Shown here in pieces: positions 1-8,266 of a stretch of DNA of 28,886 nucleotides (within the stretch, counting starts at the first letter, position 1; every line of letters starts with the position of its first letter). The stretch lies in the NCBI RefSeq assembly GCF_946481155.1, contig NZ_CAMLMK010000026.1, positions 1 to 28,886 on the forward strand. Reading direction: 5' to 3'. Origin of the DNA: an uncultured Flavobacterium sp. (GTDB lineage Bacteria > Bacteroidota > Bacteroidia > Flavobacteriales > Flavobacteriaceae). The position numbers and the translations under genes are program-made. Under the pieces are notes generated by a model that had not been told where the DNA came from, made no database searches, and saw only the letters and a program-made list of their open reading frames with translations.

Positions 1-16
1 AAGAAACAAAACCTGA
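1..16 (+). CDS. mreC: Probable 3' tip of mreC (partial)
   Basis: Four codons (Arg-Asn-Lys-Thr) followed by TGA at 14-16, which overlaps the ATG of mreD by one base. In most bacteria mreC lies directly upstream of mreD and such stop/start overlap is typical of this operon. Only the last few residues are present, so the identity rests on gene order, not on sequence similarity. Confidence 0.35.
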
Positions 17-522
17 TGAATAGTACGTTTATCCTAAATACTTTCCGGTTTGTATTTTTACTTGCCCTTCAGGTGGTGGTGTTTAATAACATTAACTTCT
101 TAGGGTTCGTAAATCCTTTCCCTTACATTTTATTTATTCTTCTCTACCCGGTAAACGGAAACAGGGCCGGGCTTCTGGCTGCCAGTTTCTTACTTGGCCT
201 GACTATGGACATGTTTGGCAATTCAGGAGGCGTCCATGCTACGGCTTGTCTTGTACTGGCGTATTTCAGACCGTATATCTTTAAATTTGCTTTTGGTATC
301 AGTTACGAATATCAAACGGTTAAAATTGCTGATAAGCTTTCTCCGGAACGCTTCACTTTCATCCTTATTGCGGTTTTGCTTCATCACCTGGTGTTATATC
401 TTTTAGAAATCTTCCGATTTAATTTCTTTTGGGAAATTTTATTACGAACTTTACTGTCGACAATATTTACATTGCTGCTTTGCATTATCATTATTTATTT
501 GATTAAGCCAAACAAACGATGA
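16..522 (+). CDS. mreD: Rod shape-determining protein MreD
   Basis: A 168-residue, strongly hydrophobic protein with about five membrane segments (roughly residues 8-24, 36-66, 72-88, 113-131 and 140-163) and a short basic C-terminus. MreD is an inner-membrane part of the elongasome that links MreB/MreC to the wall synthases PBP2 and RodA. The family is poorly conserved, so the call rests on size, the hydrophobic profile and context: it is followed without gap by mrdA and rodA. The start codon overlaps a TGA that probably ends mreC, and its own stop overlaps the mrdA start as ATGA, which indicates translational coupling in one operon. Confidence 0.9.
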   Translation: MNSTFILNTFRFVFLLALQVVVFNNINFLGFVNPFPYILFILLYPVNGNRAGLLAASFLLGLTMDMFGNSGGVHATACLVLAYFRPYIFKFAFGISYEYQTVKIADKLSPERFTFILIAVLLHHLVLYLLEIFRFNFFWEILLRTLLSTIFTLLLCIIIIYLIKPNKR

Positions 523-2381
523 GAAAGATTTTTTTGCCCGGTTTGATTGTTGTTTCAGCACTGCTGATAATAGCAAGGCTTTTTTATTTACAAATTCTCG
601 ACGATTCCTATATCAAGAAATCGGATAACAATGCCATCAAAATTGTTTACGACTATCCCGAGCGCGGTTATATTTATGACCGGAACGGCGAATTGCTTGT
701 AGCCAATCAGCCTTCTTATGACATCATGGTGATTCCAAAAGAAATCAAGAATCTTGATACGCTGGAATTCTGTACTATTTTAAATATCCCGAAAGAAGAA
801 TTCATTAAAAAAATCAACAAGGCTATTGTTTATAGTCCGCGCTTACCTTCTGTTTTCCTTCCGCAGCTGAACAAGATGGAATATGCCGCTTTTCAGGAAA
901 AAATAAGAAAATATGAAGGCTTCTACATCCAGAAACGTTCCTTACGGGATTATCAGGTAACTGTCGGCGCAAATGTTTTCGGTTATATTACTCAGGTAAA
1001 TGATGCCATCATCAAAAAACATCCTTATTATAAAAGTGGTGACTTAATCGGCATGCAGGGCGTGGAGCAGACTTACGAAGAAATCCTTCGTGGCGTGAAA
1101 GGCGTGAAATACCGTCAGCGTGATCGTTATAATAAAGACATCGGGCCTTACAAAGAAGGGATTTACGATACCATAGCCGTTCAGGGAAAAGACATTACGC
1201 TAAGTCTAGACATGGAACTCCAAAAATACGGAGAAGCCTTAATGAAAAACAAACGTGGCGGAATTGTTGCCATTGAGCCAAAAACGGGAGAAATTCTGGC
1301 CTTGGTTACGGCACCGTCTTATGATCCGGCAATTTTAGTAGGCCGTGAGCGTTCTAAAAACTATACGGCTTTATACAATGACTCTATTGCAATGCCATTG
1401 TTTGACAGAGGTTTATTAGCCGAATACCCTCCGGGTTCTCCATTCAAAATCCTAACGGCATTAATCGGTTTACAGGAAGGTGTAATCGACGAGAAAACAC
1501 AATTTAACTGTAGTCACGGTTTCTCCTATGGACGTGGTTCCTTCATGAAATGTCACTGCGGAGGGGGTGTTCGCGAGCTGAACATCGGAATTTATAAATC
1601 GTGTAATGCCTATTTCGGAAATGTATATCGTCAAACCATCGATAAATACCAAAAACCAAGATACGGGGTAAATGCCTGGAGTGGCCACCTGAAAAGCTTC
1701 GGATTGGGGAATTTTATGGGTTACGACTTGCCTCCGGGAAGAAAAGGACATATTCCTACCTCAAAATATTACGATCGCTGGTACCCGAATGGCGGCTGGA
1801 AAAGTTCAACCATCATATCTAACTCCATCGGACAAGGAGAAATTCTTATGACACCTATGCAGTTAGCCAACATGATGGCTATCATTGCTAATGAAGGCTA
1901 TTACTATACGCCTCACATGATTAAGAAAATCAAGGGGCAAAAAATCGACAAAAAATTCACTACGAAACATATCACTACTATCGACAAGCAGTATTTCCGA
2001 CCTGTAACGAACGGATTATTTGATGTATATAATTTCGGAACAGCCGCAGGTTTAAGAGTGGAAGGAATAGAAATTTGCGGAAAAACAGGTACAGCGGAAA
2101 ACTTTACCAAAATCAACGGGCAACGTGTTCAGCTCACCGACCACTCGGTTTTCGTGGCCTTTGCTCCGAGAAATAACCCAAAAATTGCTATTGCCGTATT
2201 GGTAGAAAATGGATATTGGGGTTCCAGATGGGCTGGTCCGATTACCAGTTTAATGATTGAAAAATACATCAAGAAAGATACCATCACACGAGTAGATTTA
2301 GAGAGAAGAATGCTTGAAGGCAGCTTAGAAGCAGAATATGCTAAAGTTACCAGCGGCCAACCTTTTACTATTAACAAATAA
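519..2381 (+). CDS. mrdA: Penicillin-binding protein 2 (elongasome DD-transpeptidase)
   Basis: A 620-residue class B PBP that cross-links peptidoglycan during lateral wall growth, in complex with RodA. A single N-terminal membrane anchor spans about residues 5-23. The PBP dimerisation domain follows (about 45-215, with the ERGYIYDRNG motif at 48-57), then the transpeptidase domain. The three active-site motifs are present: SPFK with nucleophile Ser307 and Lys310, SCN at 361-363, and KTG at 522-524. Cys331, Cys345, His346 and Cys347 cluster in the loop after SxxK; a metal-binding role is possible but is only my inference. The start overlaps the mreD stop by four bases and rodA begins five bases after the stop. 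PBP2 rather than FtsI is supported by the mreD and rodA neighbours. Confidence 0.96.
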   Translation: MRKIFLPGLIVVSALLIIARLFYLQILDDSYIKKSDNNAIKIVYDYPERGYIYDRNGELLVANQPSYDIMVIPKEIKNLDTLEFCTILNIPKEEFIKKINKAIVYSPRLPSVFLPQLNKMEYAAFQEKIRKYEGFYIQKRSLRDYQVTVGANVFGYITQVNDAIIKKHPYYKSGDLIGMQGVEQTYEEILRGVKGVKYRQRDRYNKDIGPYKEGIYDTIAVQGKDITLSLDMELQKYGEALMKNKRGGIVAIEPKTGEILALVTAPSYDPAILVGRERSKNYTALYNDSIAMPLFDRGLLAEYPPGSPFKILTALIGLQEGVIDEKTQFNCSHGFSYGRGSFMKCHCGGGVRELNIGIYKSCNAYFGNVYRQTIDKYQKPRYGVNAWSGHLKSFGLGNFMGYDLPPGRKGHIPTSKYYDRWYPNGGWKSSTIISNSIGQGEILMTPMQLANMMAIIANEGYYYTPHMIKKIKGQKIDKKFTTKHITTIDKQYFRPVTNGLFDVYNFGTAAGLRVEGIEICGKTGTAENFTKINGQRVQLTDHSVFVAFAPRNNPKIAIAVLVENGYWGSRWAGPITSLMIEKYIKKDTITRVDLERRMLEGSLEAEYAKVTSGQPFTINK

Positions 2382-2386
2382 ACGGA

Positions 2387-3643
2387 ATGAAGAACCAAAG
2401 CGTAATCAACAACATCGACTGGATTACCGTTTTTATTTATACCATCCTGGTCATTCTGGGCTGGATGAATATCTATTCCGCATCGCTACCTGTTGAAGAA
2501 ACTTCCCTTTTTGATGTAAGTCAGACCTACGGAAGGCAGATGCTCTTCATCTTCCTTACCATTCCGTTAATCTTTCTTATTCTTTCGATGGAGGCGAAGA
2601 TTTTCGAAAAGTACTCCACCGTTTTTTACATTATTGGGATCATATCACTTTTGGGATTATTTGCCTTTGGTAAGACCATTAAAGGGCAAACCAACTGGTA
2701 TCAGTTCGGGGGATTTGGTTTCCAGCCCTCCGAATTCGTTAAAACTGCAACAGCACTGGTTTTAGCAAAATTGGTCAGCGACACGCAAATTAACCTGAAA
2801 AAATTTAAGCACCAACTTTTTGCACTGGCTGTTTTTATATTTCCTGTACTCCTCATACTAATGCAGCCCGATGCCGGTAGTGCCATGATTTTTATTTCCC
2901 TAATCTTTGTACTTTATCGCGAAGGATTGCCTAGCTGGTATCTTTGGACAGGTTTTATAGGTATAGCTCTTTTCATTTTAGCTTTGGTGGTGAAACCGGT
3001 ATTTCTTATAGGATTTGTGGCTTTGGTGATGATTGTTCATTTTATCTTTAATACCCGAATTACAAGAAATCCTATCATCTACGGAATTATTTTTCTTTTG
3101 ATAACAGGAATGGTTTTATCGGTGGATTATGTATACGAAACCGTTTTGGAACCGCATCAGAAAGACCGTATCAATGTGCTGATTGGCGAAGATGTCAACA
3201 TGCAGAAGGAAGGCTATAATCTTAACCAGTCGATGATTGCCATCGGTTCAGGGAGTTGGCTTGGCAAAGGTTATCTTGAAGGAACACAAACCAAAGGAGG
3301 TTTCGTTCCGGAGCAGCACACCGATTATATTTTCACCACCGTGGGCGAAGAATGGGGGTTTGTTGGTGCAACGGTAGTAATCCTTTTATTTGTGTGTTTA
3401 TTTTTGCGGATAATTTACATGGCCGAACGACAAAAGACAAAATTCAGCAGAATATATGGCTACTGTGTGGCCACGTACCTATTCACCCATTTCTTTGTAA
3501 ACATCTCCATGCTTATAAAAATGTTTCCAACCATTGGGGTTCCGCTTCCGTTTTTCTCGTATGGTGGTTCCAGTTTATGGGCATTCACCATCCTGCTTTT
3601 CATCTTCATTAAGATGGATGCGAATAAAGTAAACGAGTGGTAA
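2387..3643 (+). CDS. rodA: Peptidoglycan glycosyltransferase RodA
   Basis: A 418-residue SEDS-family polytopic membrane protein with about ten transmembrane segments, which polymerises lipid II into glycan strands during elongation. Family signatures are visible: FQPSEFVK at about 112-119, QPDAGSAM with the conserved catalytic Asp162, the extracellular loop containing FVPEQHTDYIF, and the C-terminal PFFSYGGSS motif. It starts five bases after mrdA, its transpeptidase partner, and is the last gene of the rod operon. Its stop codon (3641-3643) directly abuts the stop codon of the convergent endonuclease gene (3644-3646), so no spacer remains for a terminator. Confidence 0.95.
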   Translation: MKNQSVINNIDWITVFIYTILVILGWMNIYSASLPVEETSLFDVSQTYGRQMLFIFLTIPLIFLILSMEAKIFEKYSTVFYIIGIISLLGLFAFGKTIKGQTNWYQFGGFGFQPSEFVKTATALVLAKLVSDTQINLKKFKHQLFALAVFIFPVLLILMQPDAGSAMIFISLIFVLYREGLPSWYLWTGFIGIALFILALVVKPVFLIGFVALVMIVHFIFNTRITRNPIIYGIIFLLITGMVLSVDYVYETVLEPHQKDRINVLIGEDVNMQKEGYNLNQSMIAIGSGSWLGKGYLEGTQTKGGFVPEQHTDYIFTTVGEEWGFVGATVVILLFVCLFLRIIYMAERQKTKFSRIYGYCVATYLFTHFFVNISMLIKMFPTIGVPLPFFSYGGSSLWAFTILLFIFIKMDANKVNEW

Positions 3644-4456
3644 TTATTTAAAACTCCAATTCTTATAATCGTCAGACTGTTCTAATTTCTTTTCCAAAGC
3701 ATAAGGAAGTTTCGGAAAGAAATCGATCCCAGTCATTTTCTCAATAGCGTCAACATCAGTTACAAATTCATACAGCGGTTTGTCGGAATCTTTATGCGGT
3801 ACAAGAAAACCGATCATTTTACTGCGGTCTTTGGTCATCAGCACTTTATAAAAATAATTAGGAACCGCGACTTTTTCCTTTCCGATGGTTTTTAAATTTT
3901 CGTTTAAAACCCCACCGGTAACAACATAGATACCATCGTTCTTTTTAGCCCAATAGCGGACTTTCTGTTCCAACCTGTTCCAGACACCATCATTAAAATC
4001 GTGACGTTGCGGTGAAATATTAGAAGTGAAGAACGTCTCTTCAAACACTTTATACGAACTTTTACGATCACCGGCCGGACACAAATGTCCTTTGTCGTAA
4101 CCCGATTTCTTATAATTTCTCCAATCCGCAGAATGCGTTTTTACTTTTGGATCTTCAACAAAAAACGGGCGATCGAAATCGTTATGGGTCAAATCCTTAT
4201 CTGATAATTGATAAGCCACCCATTCTGATTGCTCATATTCCTCTGCATATGAAAAAGCAAAACCATCCCTATGTATTATTACTCCCGTTGTTGATGTCGG
4301 ATAAAAATCGAAAATGACATTGGCATTAATTACTTCACTTTCCTCAACAACTCTCTCGATGGGAGTGCTAAAATTTTCAGGCTTATTTGTTTCATTCATT
4401 TTGCAGCCGAAAAGAAACAGTAAATTCAATGCGGCTGCGTATATCGTTATTTTCAT
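3644..4456 (-). CDS. DNA/RNA non-specific endonuclease, predicted lipoprotein
   Basis: A 270-residue protein of the NUC1/Endonuclease_NS family (Serratia nuclease type), which cuts DNA and RNA with a single metal ion. The catalytic motif appears as DKGH (121-124) in place of the usual DRGH, with His124 as the likely general base. Asn155 and Glu163 in the NxxxWxxLE stretch match the metal ligand and partner of the Serratia enzyme. I place the start at 4456 instead of further upstream because this Met begins a signal peptide ending in LFGC, a lipobox with Cys18; the longer reading adds 58 atypical residues across the intergenic region. It is therefore probably anchored to the envelope and acts outside the cytoplasm. 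It diverges from the coiled-coil gene at 4544. Confidence 0.88.
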   Translation of the reverse strand: MKITIYAAALNLLFLFGCKMNETNKPENFSTPIERVVEESEVINANVIFDFYPTSTTGVIIHRDGFAFSYAEEYEQSEWVAYQLSDKDLTHNDFDRPFFVEDPKVKTHSADWRNYKKSGYDKGHLCPAGDRKSSYKVFEETFFTSNISPQRHDFNDGVWNRLEQKVRYWAKKNDGIYVVTGGVLNENLKTIGKEKVAVPNYFYKVLMTKDRSKMIGFLVPHKDSDKPLYEFVTDVDAIEKMTGIDFFPKLPYALEKKLEQSDDYKNWSFK

Positions 4457-4471
4457 AATTAGCGTCTTATT

Positions 4472-4521
4472 ACTACATTTGGGGACTTTAATCACTACAT
4501 TTGTAAAGGTACCACAAATGT
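4472..4521 (+). promoter_or_regulatory. Putative promoter and operator-like repeats in a divergent region
   Basis: The 87-bp region between the endonuclease and the coiled-coil gene holds two direct copies of ACTACATTTG (4472-4481 and 4494-4503), start to start 22 bp. Each contains TACATTTG, a perfect match to the Bacteroidota -7 consensus TAnnTTTG. The second copy also forms a perfect 8-bp inverted repeat, ACATTTGT (4497-4504) with ACAAATGT (4514-4521), separated by 9 bp. The second -7 box lies 40 bp before the ATG at 4544, a plausible promoter position. No clear -33 element was found. The operator role is inferred from the symmetry. Confidence 0.45.
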
Positions 4522-4543
4522 GATACTGAAAAAACAGGAACTT

Positions 4544-5080
4544 ATGAAAAAGAAAATAATGGTAATCGTTGCGGTCTTCGGATTGCAATGTGCATTTTCC
4601 CAGGAGGTCGTAAAAGATTCCCTGACACAAATGACAGAGGCTCTGAACGTAAAGGCGGAAACTGAAAAAGCTGAAGCAATAGCAAAAGCTAATGCGGCAA
4701 CGGCAGAAAAAATCGAAAAAGAACGCATTGCCAACTTAAGAGATGCAGAGAAAGCCCGAAAAGATGCTGAAAAAGACATGAAGAAAGCGGAGAAAGAACG
4801 CAATCAAATGGAGAAAGAGCTAAAAAAAGCTGAAAAGGAAAAAGAAAAACTTGAAAAAGCTAAAAAAGCTGTCGAGAAAGCTAAAGACCGATTGGAAGAC
4901 CATCGAAAAGAAATGAAAAACCAGCAGGAGAAGTTCGACAAGCAAATGAGAAAAGGAAAACTTAATGCCGAAAAAGAACTTAAGGCAAGAGAAAAACTTT
5001 TGAAGTCAAGCGTTAAACAAAATGATCTAGAGCAGGATTTAGAAAAAGCACAACGAAAACTTGAAAAAGTTTTAGACTAA
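4544..5080 (+). CDS. Secreted Lys/Glu/Ala-rich coiled-coil protein, function unknown
   Basis: A 178-residue protein with an N-terminal signal peptide (basic Met-Lys-Lys-Lys, hydrophobic core, likely cleavage after CAFSQ at about residue 20) followed by about 150 residues that are almost entirely charged helix rich in Ala, Lys and Glu with runs such as KAEKEKEKLEKAKKA. This predicts one long coiled coil in the periplasm. I start at the ATG at 4544 because it begins the signal peptide and has AGGA a few bases upstream; an in-frame GTG at 4520 would add eight residues before the signal and sits inside the inverted repeat. Low-complexity sequence like this gives misleading similarity to many coiled-coil proteins, so I assign no function. 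It is a single-gene unit ended by a hairpin terminator. Confidence 0.8.
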   Translation: MKKKIMVIVAVFGLQCAFSQEVVKDSLTQMTEALNVKAETEKAEAIAKANAATAEKIEKERIANLRDAEKARKDAEKDMKKAEKERNQMEKELKKAEKEKEKLEKAKKAVEKAKDRLEDHRKEMKNQQEKFDKQMRKGKLNAEKELKAREKLLKSSVKQNDLEQDLEKAQRKLEKVLD

Positions 5081-5112
5081 AAAAAAAGCCATTCGTACTG
5101 AATGGCTTTTTT
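5081..5112. terminator. Bidirectional rho-independent terminator
   Basis: Hairpin with core stem GCCATTC (5088-5094) and GAATGGC (5100-5106), loop GTACT, extended by six A:T pairs on each side to a 13-bp perfect stem. An A-tract precedes and a T-tract follows it, so it can end transcripts from both sides: the coiled-coil gene (stop at 5080) and, on the minus strand, the protease gene (stop at 5128-5130). Confidence 0.9.
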
Positions 5113-5127
5113 GTTGCTTAAATAAAT

Positions 5128-7308
5128 TTATTTTACTTCTGCTATTTTGTGTTTTTTATCTTTTAAACTAATTGTTCCTTTTGATTCTTTCATCACACCT
5201 GTCGATTTCATATCCGAAAGAATGTTTAACGCTTCTTCCACATAAACATCATTCGCCAGGCTTTCATGCCATCTTTCCCTTTTCTGAGCCAATAGGCTAT
5301 CTTTCTTGAAGGCTTCCTGCTCATAAGGTAAAGAGGTGAATTTCAGATCGCTTTTGTAATCCACAAGCGCTTTGAATTTCTTAGCGTTTGCTTCAATTGT
5401 GCTTTCTTCTGCTCTGAATTTATTGTAATTAAGGCTGTATACATTCATATCCTTACGCTCATTGATCCATTTTGCATTTTCGTCAATCAGTTTGAATTGT
5501 GGGCTGCTTGCCATTCTGGCTTTGCTTTTTGCAATGACATCGTCAAAAGTGGCAGTTTTAGTCACTTTGTAAGAGGCCTGATCGATCTTATCCCACGGCA
5601 TTGCATTTTCCACGTCACGCTCTCCCATTTCGATATAAGAATATCTGTCCGGCATTACGATGTCGCTTAACACTCCTTCGCGTTGCGTCGATCCGCCGTT
5701 AATTCGGTAGAATTTCTGAGTGGTCGTTTTCAAAGCGCCTAAATCGCCAAACGAACTGCTTCTTACGAACTGATTCAAATCGATTAGATTCTGTACGGTT
5801 CCTTTTCCGTAAGTATGCTTACTTCCGATAACGATTCCGCGTTTGTAATCCTGGATAGCCGCTGCAAAAATTTCAGAAGCTGATGCCGAGAAGTTGTTCA
5901 CCATTACTACTAACGGTCCGTCCCACTGTACTCTTGAATCTTTATCAAACAATACTTCTTTTTTTCTGCCTGCTGATTTTATCTGAACTACCGGTCCGTC
6001 TTCAATGAACAGACCCACCATGTCCACAACGGTCTGAAGCGAACCTCCGCCGTTGTCTCTTAAGTCCATTACAATACCTTCAACACCTTGTGCTTTAAGT
6101 CTTTCTATTTCCTGAGCCACATCTTTAAACGCGTCTCTTTTGTCTTTATTTTCAAAATCGATGTAGAACTTGGGAAGGTAAATCACTCCGAAAAGCTTAC
6201 CTCCTTCTCTAACAACGCTTGATTTTGCATATGTTTCTTCCAATTCCACCACTTCACGGATGATTGAAATCACTTTTATTGTACCGTCAACTTTCTTTAC
6301 TGTTAAACGTACTTCCGTTCCTTTTTTACCTTTGATTTTCTTAACGACGTCATCTAAACGCATACCAACAACATCGACTGGCTCCTCACCGCCTTGAGCA
6401 ACTTTCATGATTAAGTCGCCTTGTTCCAGCTGTTTGCCTCTCCAAGCGGGTCCGCCAGGGATCAATTCGGAGATTTCTGTAATGTCGTTTTTCTTTTGCA
6501 GACGTGCGCCGATTCCTTCCAAGGTACCACTCATGCTGATATCGAATTTGTCTTTCTCTTCTGGTGCGAAATAGAAGGTATGCGGATCAAAACGTTCCAC
6601 AATCGAATTCAAGTATACTGAGAACCAGTCGTTTCTGTCCAATTCCCCAACGAAATCGAAATATTCATTCAACGATTTTAAAGTCGTTTCACGCGACTCT
6701 TTTTCAATAGCTGCGAATGCTTTTTCGGTATAACCTGCCTCTTTTTTCTTCTTGTCTTCTTCCAATTTTAATTTATCGGTAAGTGATGACAATACTGATA
6801 ATTTCAATTGCTTTTGCCAACGGTCTTTCAGTTCCTCCTTATTTTTGGAGAACGGCATTTTTTCGTAATCAGTATCGATATTTTCTTCCTTATTAAAATC
6901 GAAAGGCTTATCTAATATCTCTTTATAGATTTTTCTGGATTCGTCCATACGCTCTTCCAAACGGGTGTAGGTCAGCTCAAAGAAAGTTAAATCTTTGTTA
7001 CGGATCATGTCGTCGATTTGGGTTTCGTACTTCTTAAACTCATCTAAATCCGACTGGATAAAGAATCGTCTCGAAGGGTCAATAGTGTTGATATACTCCT
7101 TATAAACACTTTTTGAAAATGTGTCATCCATCGCGATGGGGTCATAATGCCCTTTTTCCAGAACAAAAGTCAAAAGCTCCAAAAGCAGTTTGTCTTTCTC
7201 CGGATCTTCCTTCTTATTAGGCATAAAACTCCATAGTAAAGCCGACAACACGGTTATCAGCAATACAACCTTATAATTTCTCTTCATAAATTGCCAAAAA
7301 GTATTCAT
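5128..7308 (-). CDS. prc: Carboxy-terminal processing protease (Prc/Tsp, peptidase S41A)
   Basis: A 726-residue periplasmic protease that degrades or trims proteins from the C-terminus. Order of parts: N-terminal membrane segment or uncleaved signal (about 13-29), a helical Tsp-type N-terminal domain (about 35-240), a PDZ domain (about 255-345, with GTLEGIGARL and GDLIMKV), the S41 protease core, and a C-terminal helical region resembling the DUF3340 domain. The catalytic Ser lies in SASASE (474-479, probably Ser476) and the general base is Lys502 in GKGTVQ, matching the Ser-Lys dyad of E. coli Prc. Length and layout fit the long Prc/Tsp subgroup instead of the short CtpA subgroup. In E. coli this enzyme processes PBP3 and lipoproteins; the substrate here is unknown. 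A second Met at residue 8 could be the true start. Confidence 0.93.
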   Translation of the reverse strand: MNTFWQFMKRNYKVVLLITVLSALLWSFMPNKKEDPEKDKLLLELLTFVLEKGHYDPIAMDDTFSKSVYKEYINTIDPSRRFFIQSDLDEFKKYETQIDDMIRNKDLTFFELTYTRLEERMDESRKIYKEILDKPFDFNKEENIDTDYEKMPFSKNKEELKDRWQKQLKLSVLSSLTDKLKLEEDKKKKEAGYTEKAFAAIEKESRETTLKSLNEYFDFVGELDRNDWFSVYLNSIVERFDPHTFYFAPEEKDKFDISMSGTLEGIGARLQKKNDITEISELIPGGPAWRGKQLEQGDLIMKVAQGGEEPVDVVGMRLDDVVKKIKGKKGTEVRLTVKKVDGTIKVISIIREVVELEETYAKSSVVREGGKLFGVIYLPKFYIDFENKDKRDAFKDVAQEIERLKAQGVEGIVMDLRDNGGGSLQTVVDMVGLFIEDGPVVQIKSAGRKKEVLFDKDSRVQWDGPLVVMVNNFSASASEIFAAAIQDYKRGIVIGSKHTYGKGTVQNLIDLNQFVRSSSFGDLGALKTTTQKFYRINGGSTQREGVLSDIVMPDRYSYIEMGERDVENAMPWDKIDQASYKVTKTATFDDVIAKSKARMASSPQFKLIDENAKWINERKDMNVYSLNYNKFRAEESTIEANAKKFKALVDYKSDLKFTSLPYEQEAFKKDSLLAQKRERWHESLANDVYVEEALNILSDMKSTGVMKESKGTISLKDKKHKIAEVK

Positions 7309-7471
7309 TATTATTTTTCACTAAATTACATAAAAAAGAAAGCGGCTTTCTTAATGTTCCAATAATCTTTTGTTAAAGCTTCCTTCTTATATGTTAAAGG
7401 TAAAACAAAAATTGTACCAACTCACGATTAGAAAATGCTTACTTTAGCGAAAGTAAAAAAATAATGCCAAA

Positions 7472-8266
7472 ATGAAGCAAAAACCTTTGATATTAGTAAC
7501 TAATGACGATAGCATCGTAGCTCCAGGGATCCGCGCTCTGATTGAAGTGATGAAGGAAATCGGGGAAGTAATTGTGGTGGCACCCAACAGTCCGCAATCG
7601 GCAATGGGGCATGCAATTACCATTAACAATACGTTACATCTTGAAAAGGTTACCATCGATCCGACACTGGAAAACGAATACAGCTGTTCGGGAACTCCCG
7701 TAGACTGCGTGAAAATTGCGGTTCATGAAATCCTGAAACGCAAACCGGATTTGTGTGTTTCGGGCATTAACCACGGCTCGAATTCTTCGATTAATGTTAT
7801 TTATTCGGGAACGATGAGTGCTGCGGTAGAAGCTGGCATTGAAGGGATTCCCGCCATTGGTTTTTCGCTTCTGGATTATAGCTGGCATGCGGATTTTGAA
7901 CATGTTAAGCCTTACGTAAAAAAAATCGCGCTGCAGGTATTGGAGAAAGGATTGCCAGACGGCGTTATCCTGAATGTGAACCTTCCGAAGGCAAAAATTA
8001 AGGGTATGAAAGTCTGCCGCCAGGCAAAAGCCATTTGGGAAGAACGCTTCGACAAGCGTATTAACCCGCAAGGCAAGGAATATTATTGGCTAACGGGCGA
8101 ATTTGTAAATCTGGACAAAGGAGAAGACACTGATGAATGGGCGCTACAGCACAATTACATTTCCATTGTTCCGGTACAGTTTGATTTAACGGCGCACCAT
8201 GCGATTCAGCAACTGAATACCTGGGATTTGGAACAACCTGAAATTAAGACTAAGCAGCATGAATAA
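7472..8266 (+). CDS. surE: 5'/3'-nucleotidase SurE
   Basis: A 264-residue SurE-family phosphatase that dephosphorylates nucleoside monophosphates in the stationary phase. Expected metal ligands are visible: Asp12 and Asp13 in VTNDDS, Ser43 in PQSAMGHA and Asn100 in SGINHGSN, along with the YSGTMSAAVEA stretch. The residue after the Asp pair is Ser14 where most members carry Gly. The ATG at 7472 is the only workable start because an ATG nine bases upstream meets a stop at once. A TACTTTAG sequence at 7440-7447 differs by one base from the Bacteroidota -7 box and may be its promoter; the 163-bp region is shared with divergent prc. The 3' end overlaps the next gene by eight bases. Confidence 0.95.
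   Translation: MKQKPLILVTNDDSIVAPGIRALIEVMKEIGEVIVVAPNSPQSAMGHAITINNTLHLEKVTIDPTLENEYSCSGTPVDCVKIAVHEILKRKPDLCVSGINHGSNSSINVIYSGTMSAAVEAGIEGIPAIGFSLLDYSWHADFEHVKPYVKKIALQVLEKGLPDGVILNVNLPKAKIKGMKVCRQAKAIWEERFDKRINPQGKEYYWLTGEFVNLDKGEDTDEWALQHNYISIVPVQFDLTAHHAIQQLNTWDLEQPEIKTKQHE

Noticed and set aside
4457..4630. Upstream extension of the endonuclease by 58 residues
   Set aside because: The extension would bury the lipoprotein signal peptide and would run across the divergent promoter into the neighbouring gene; Met at 4456 gives a normal signal sequence.
4495..4803. Minus-strand open frame of 102 codons rich in Ser, Phe and Ala
   Set aside because: It is the reverse complement of the Lys/Glu/Ala codons of the coiled-coil gene; low-complexity sequence keeps the opposite frame open. 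No start context or homology pattern supports it.
3644..5080. Endonuclease plus coiled-coil pair as a toxin or defence system
   Set aside because: The nuclease has a lipoprotein signal and the coiled-coil protein a secretion signal, no immunity protein is seen, and the genes are divergent; an envelope or nutrient role fits better.
7634..8071. Minus-strand open frame of 145 codons inside surE
   Set aside because: It lies wholly within a conserved gene on the other strand and its product is Arg/Phe/Asn-rich without domain features.
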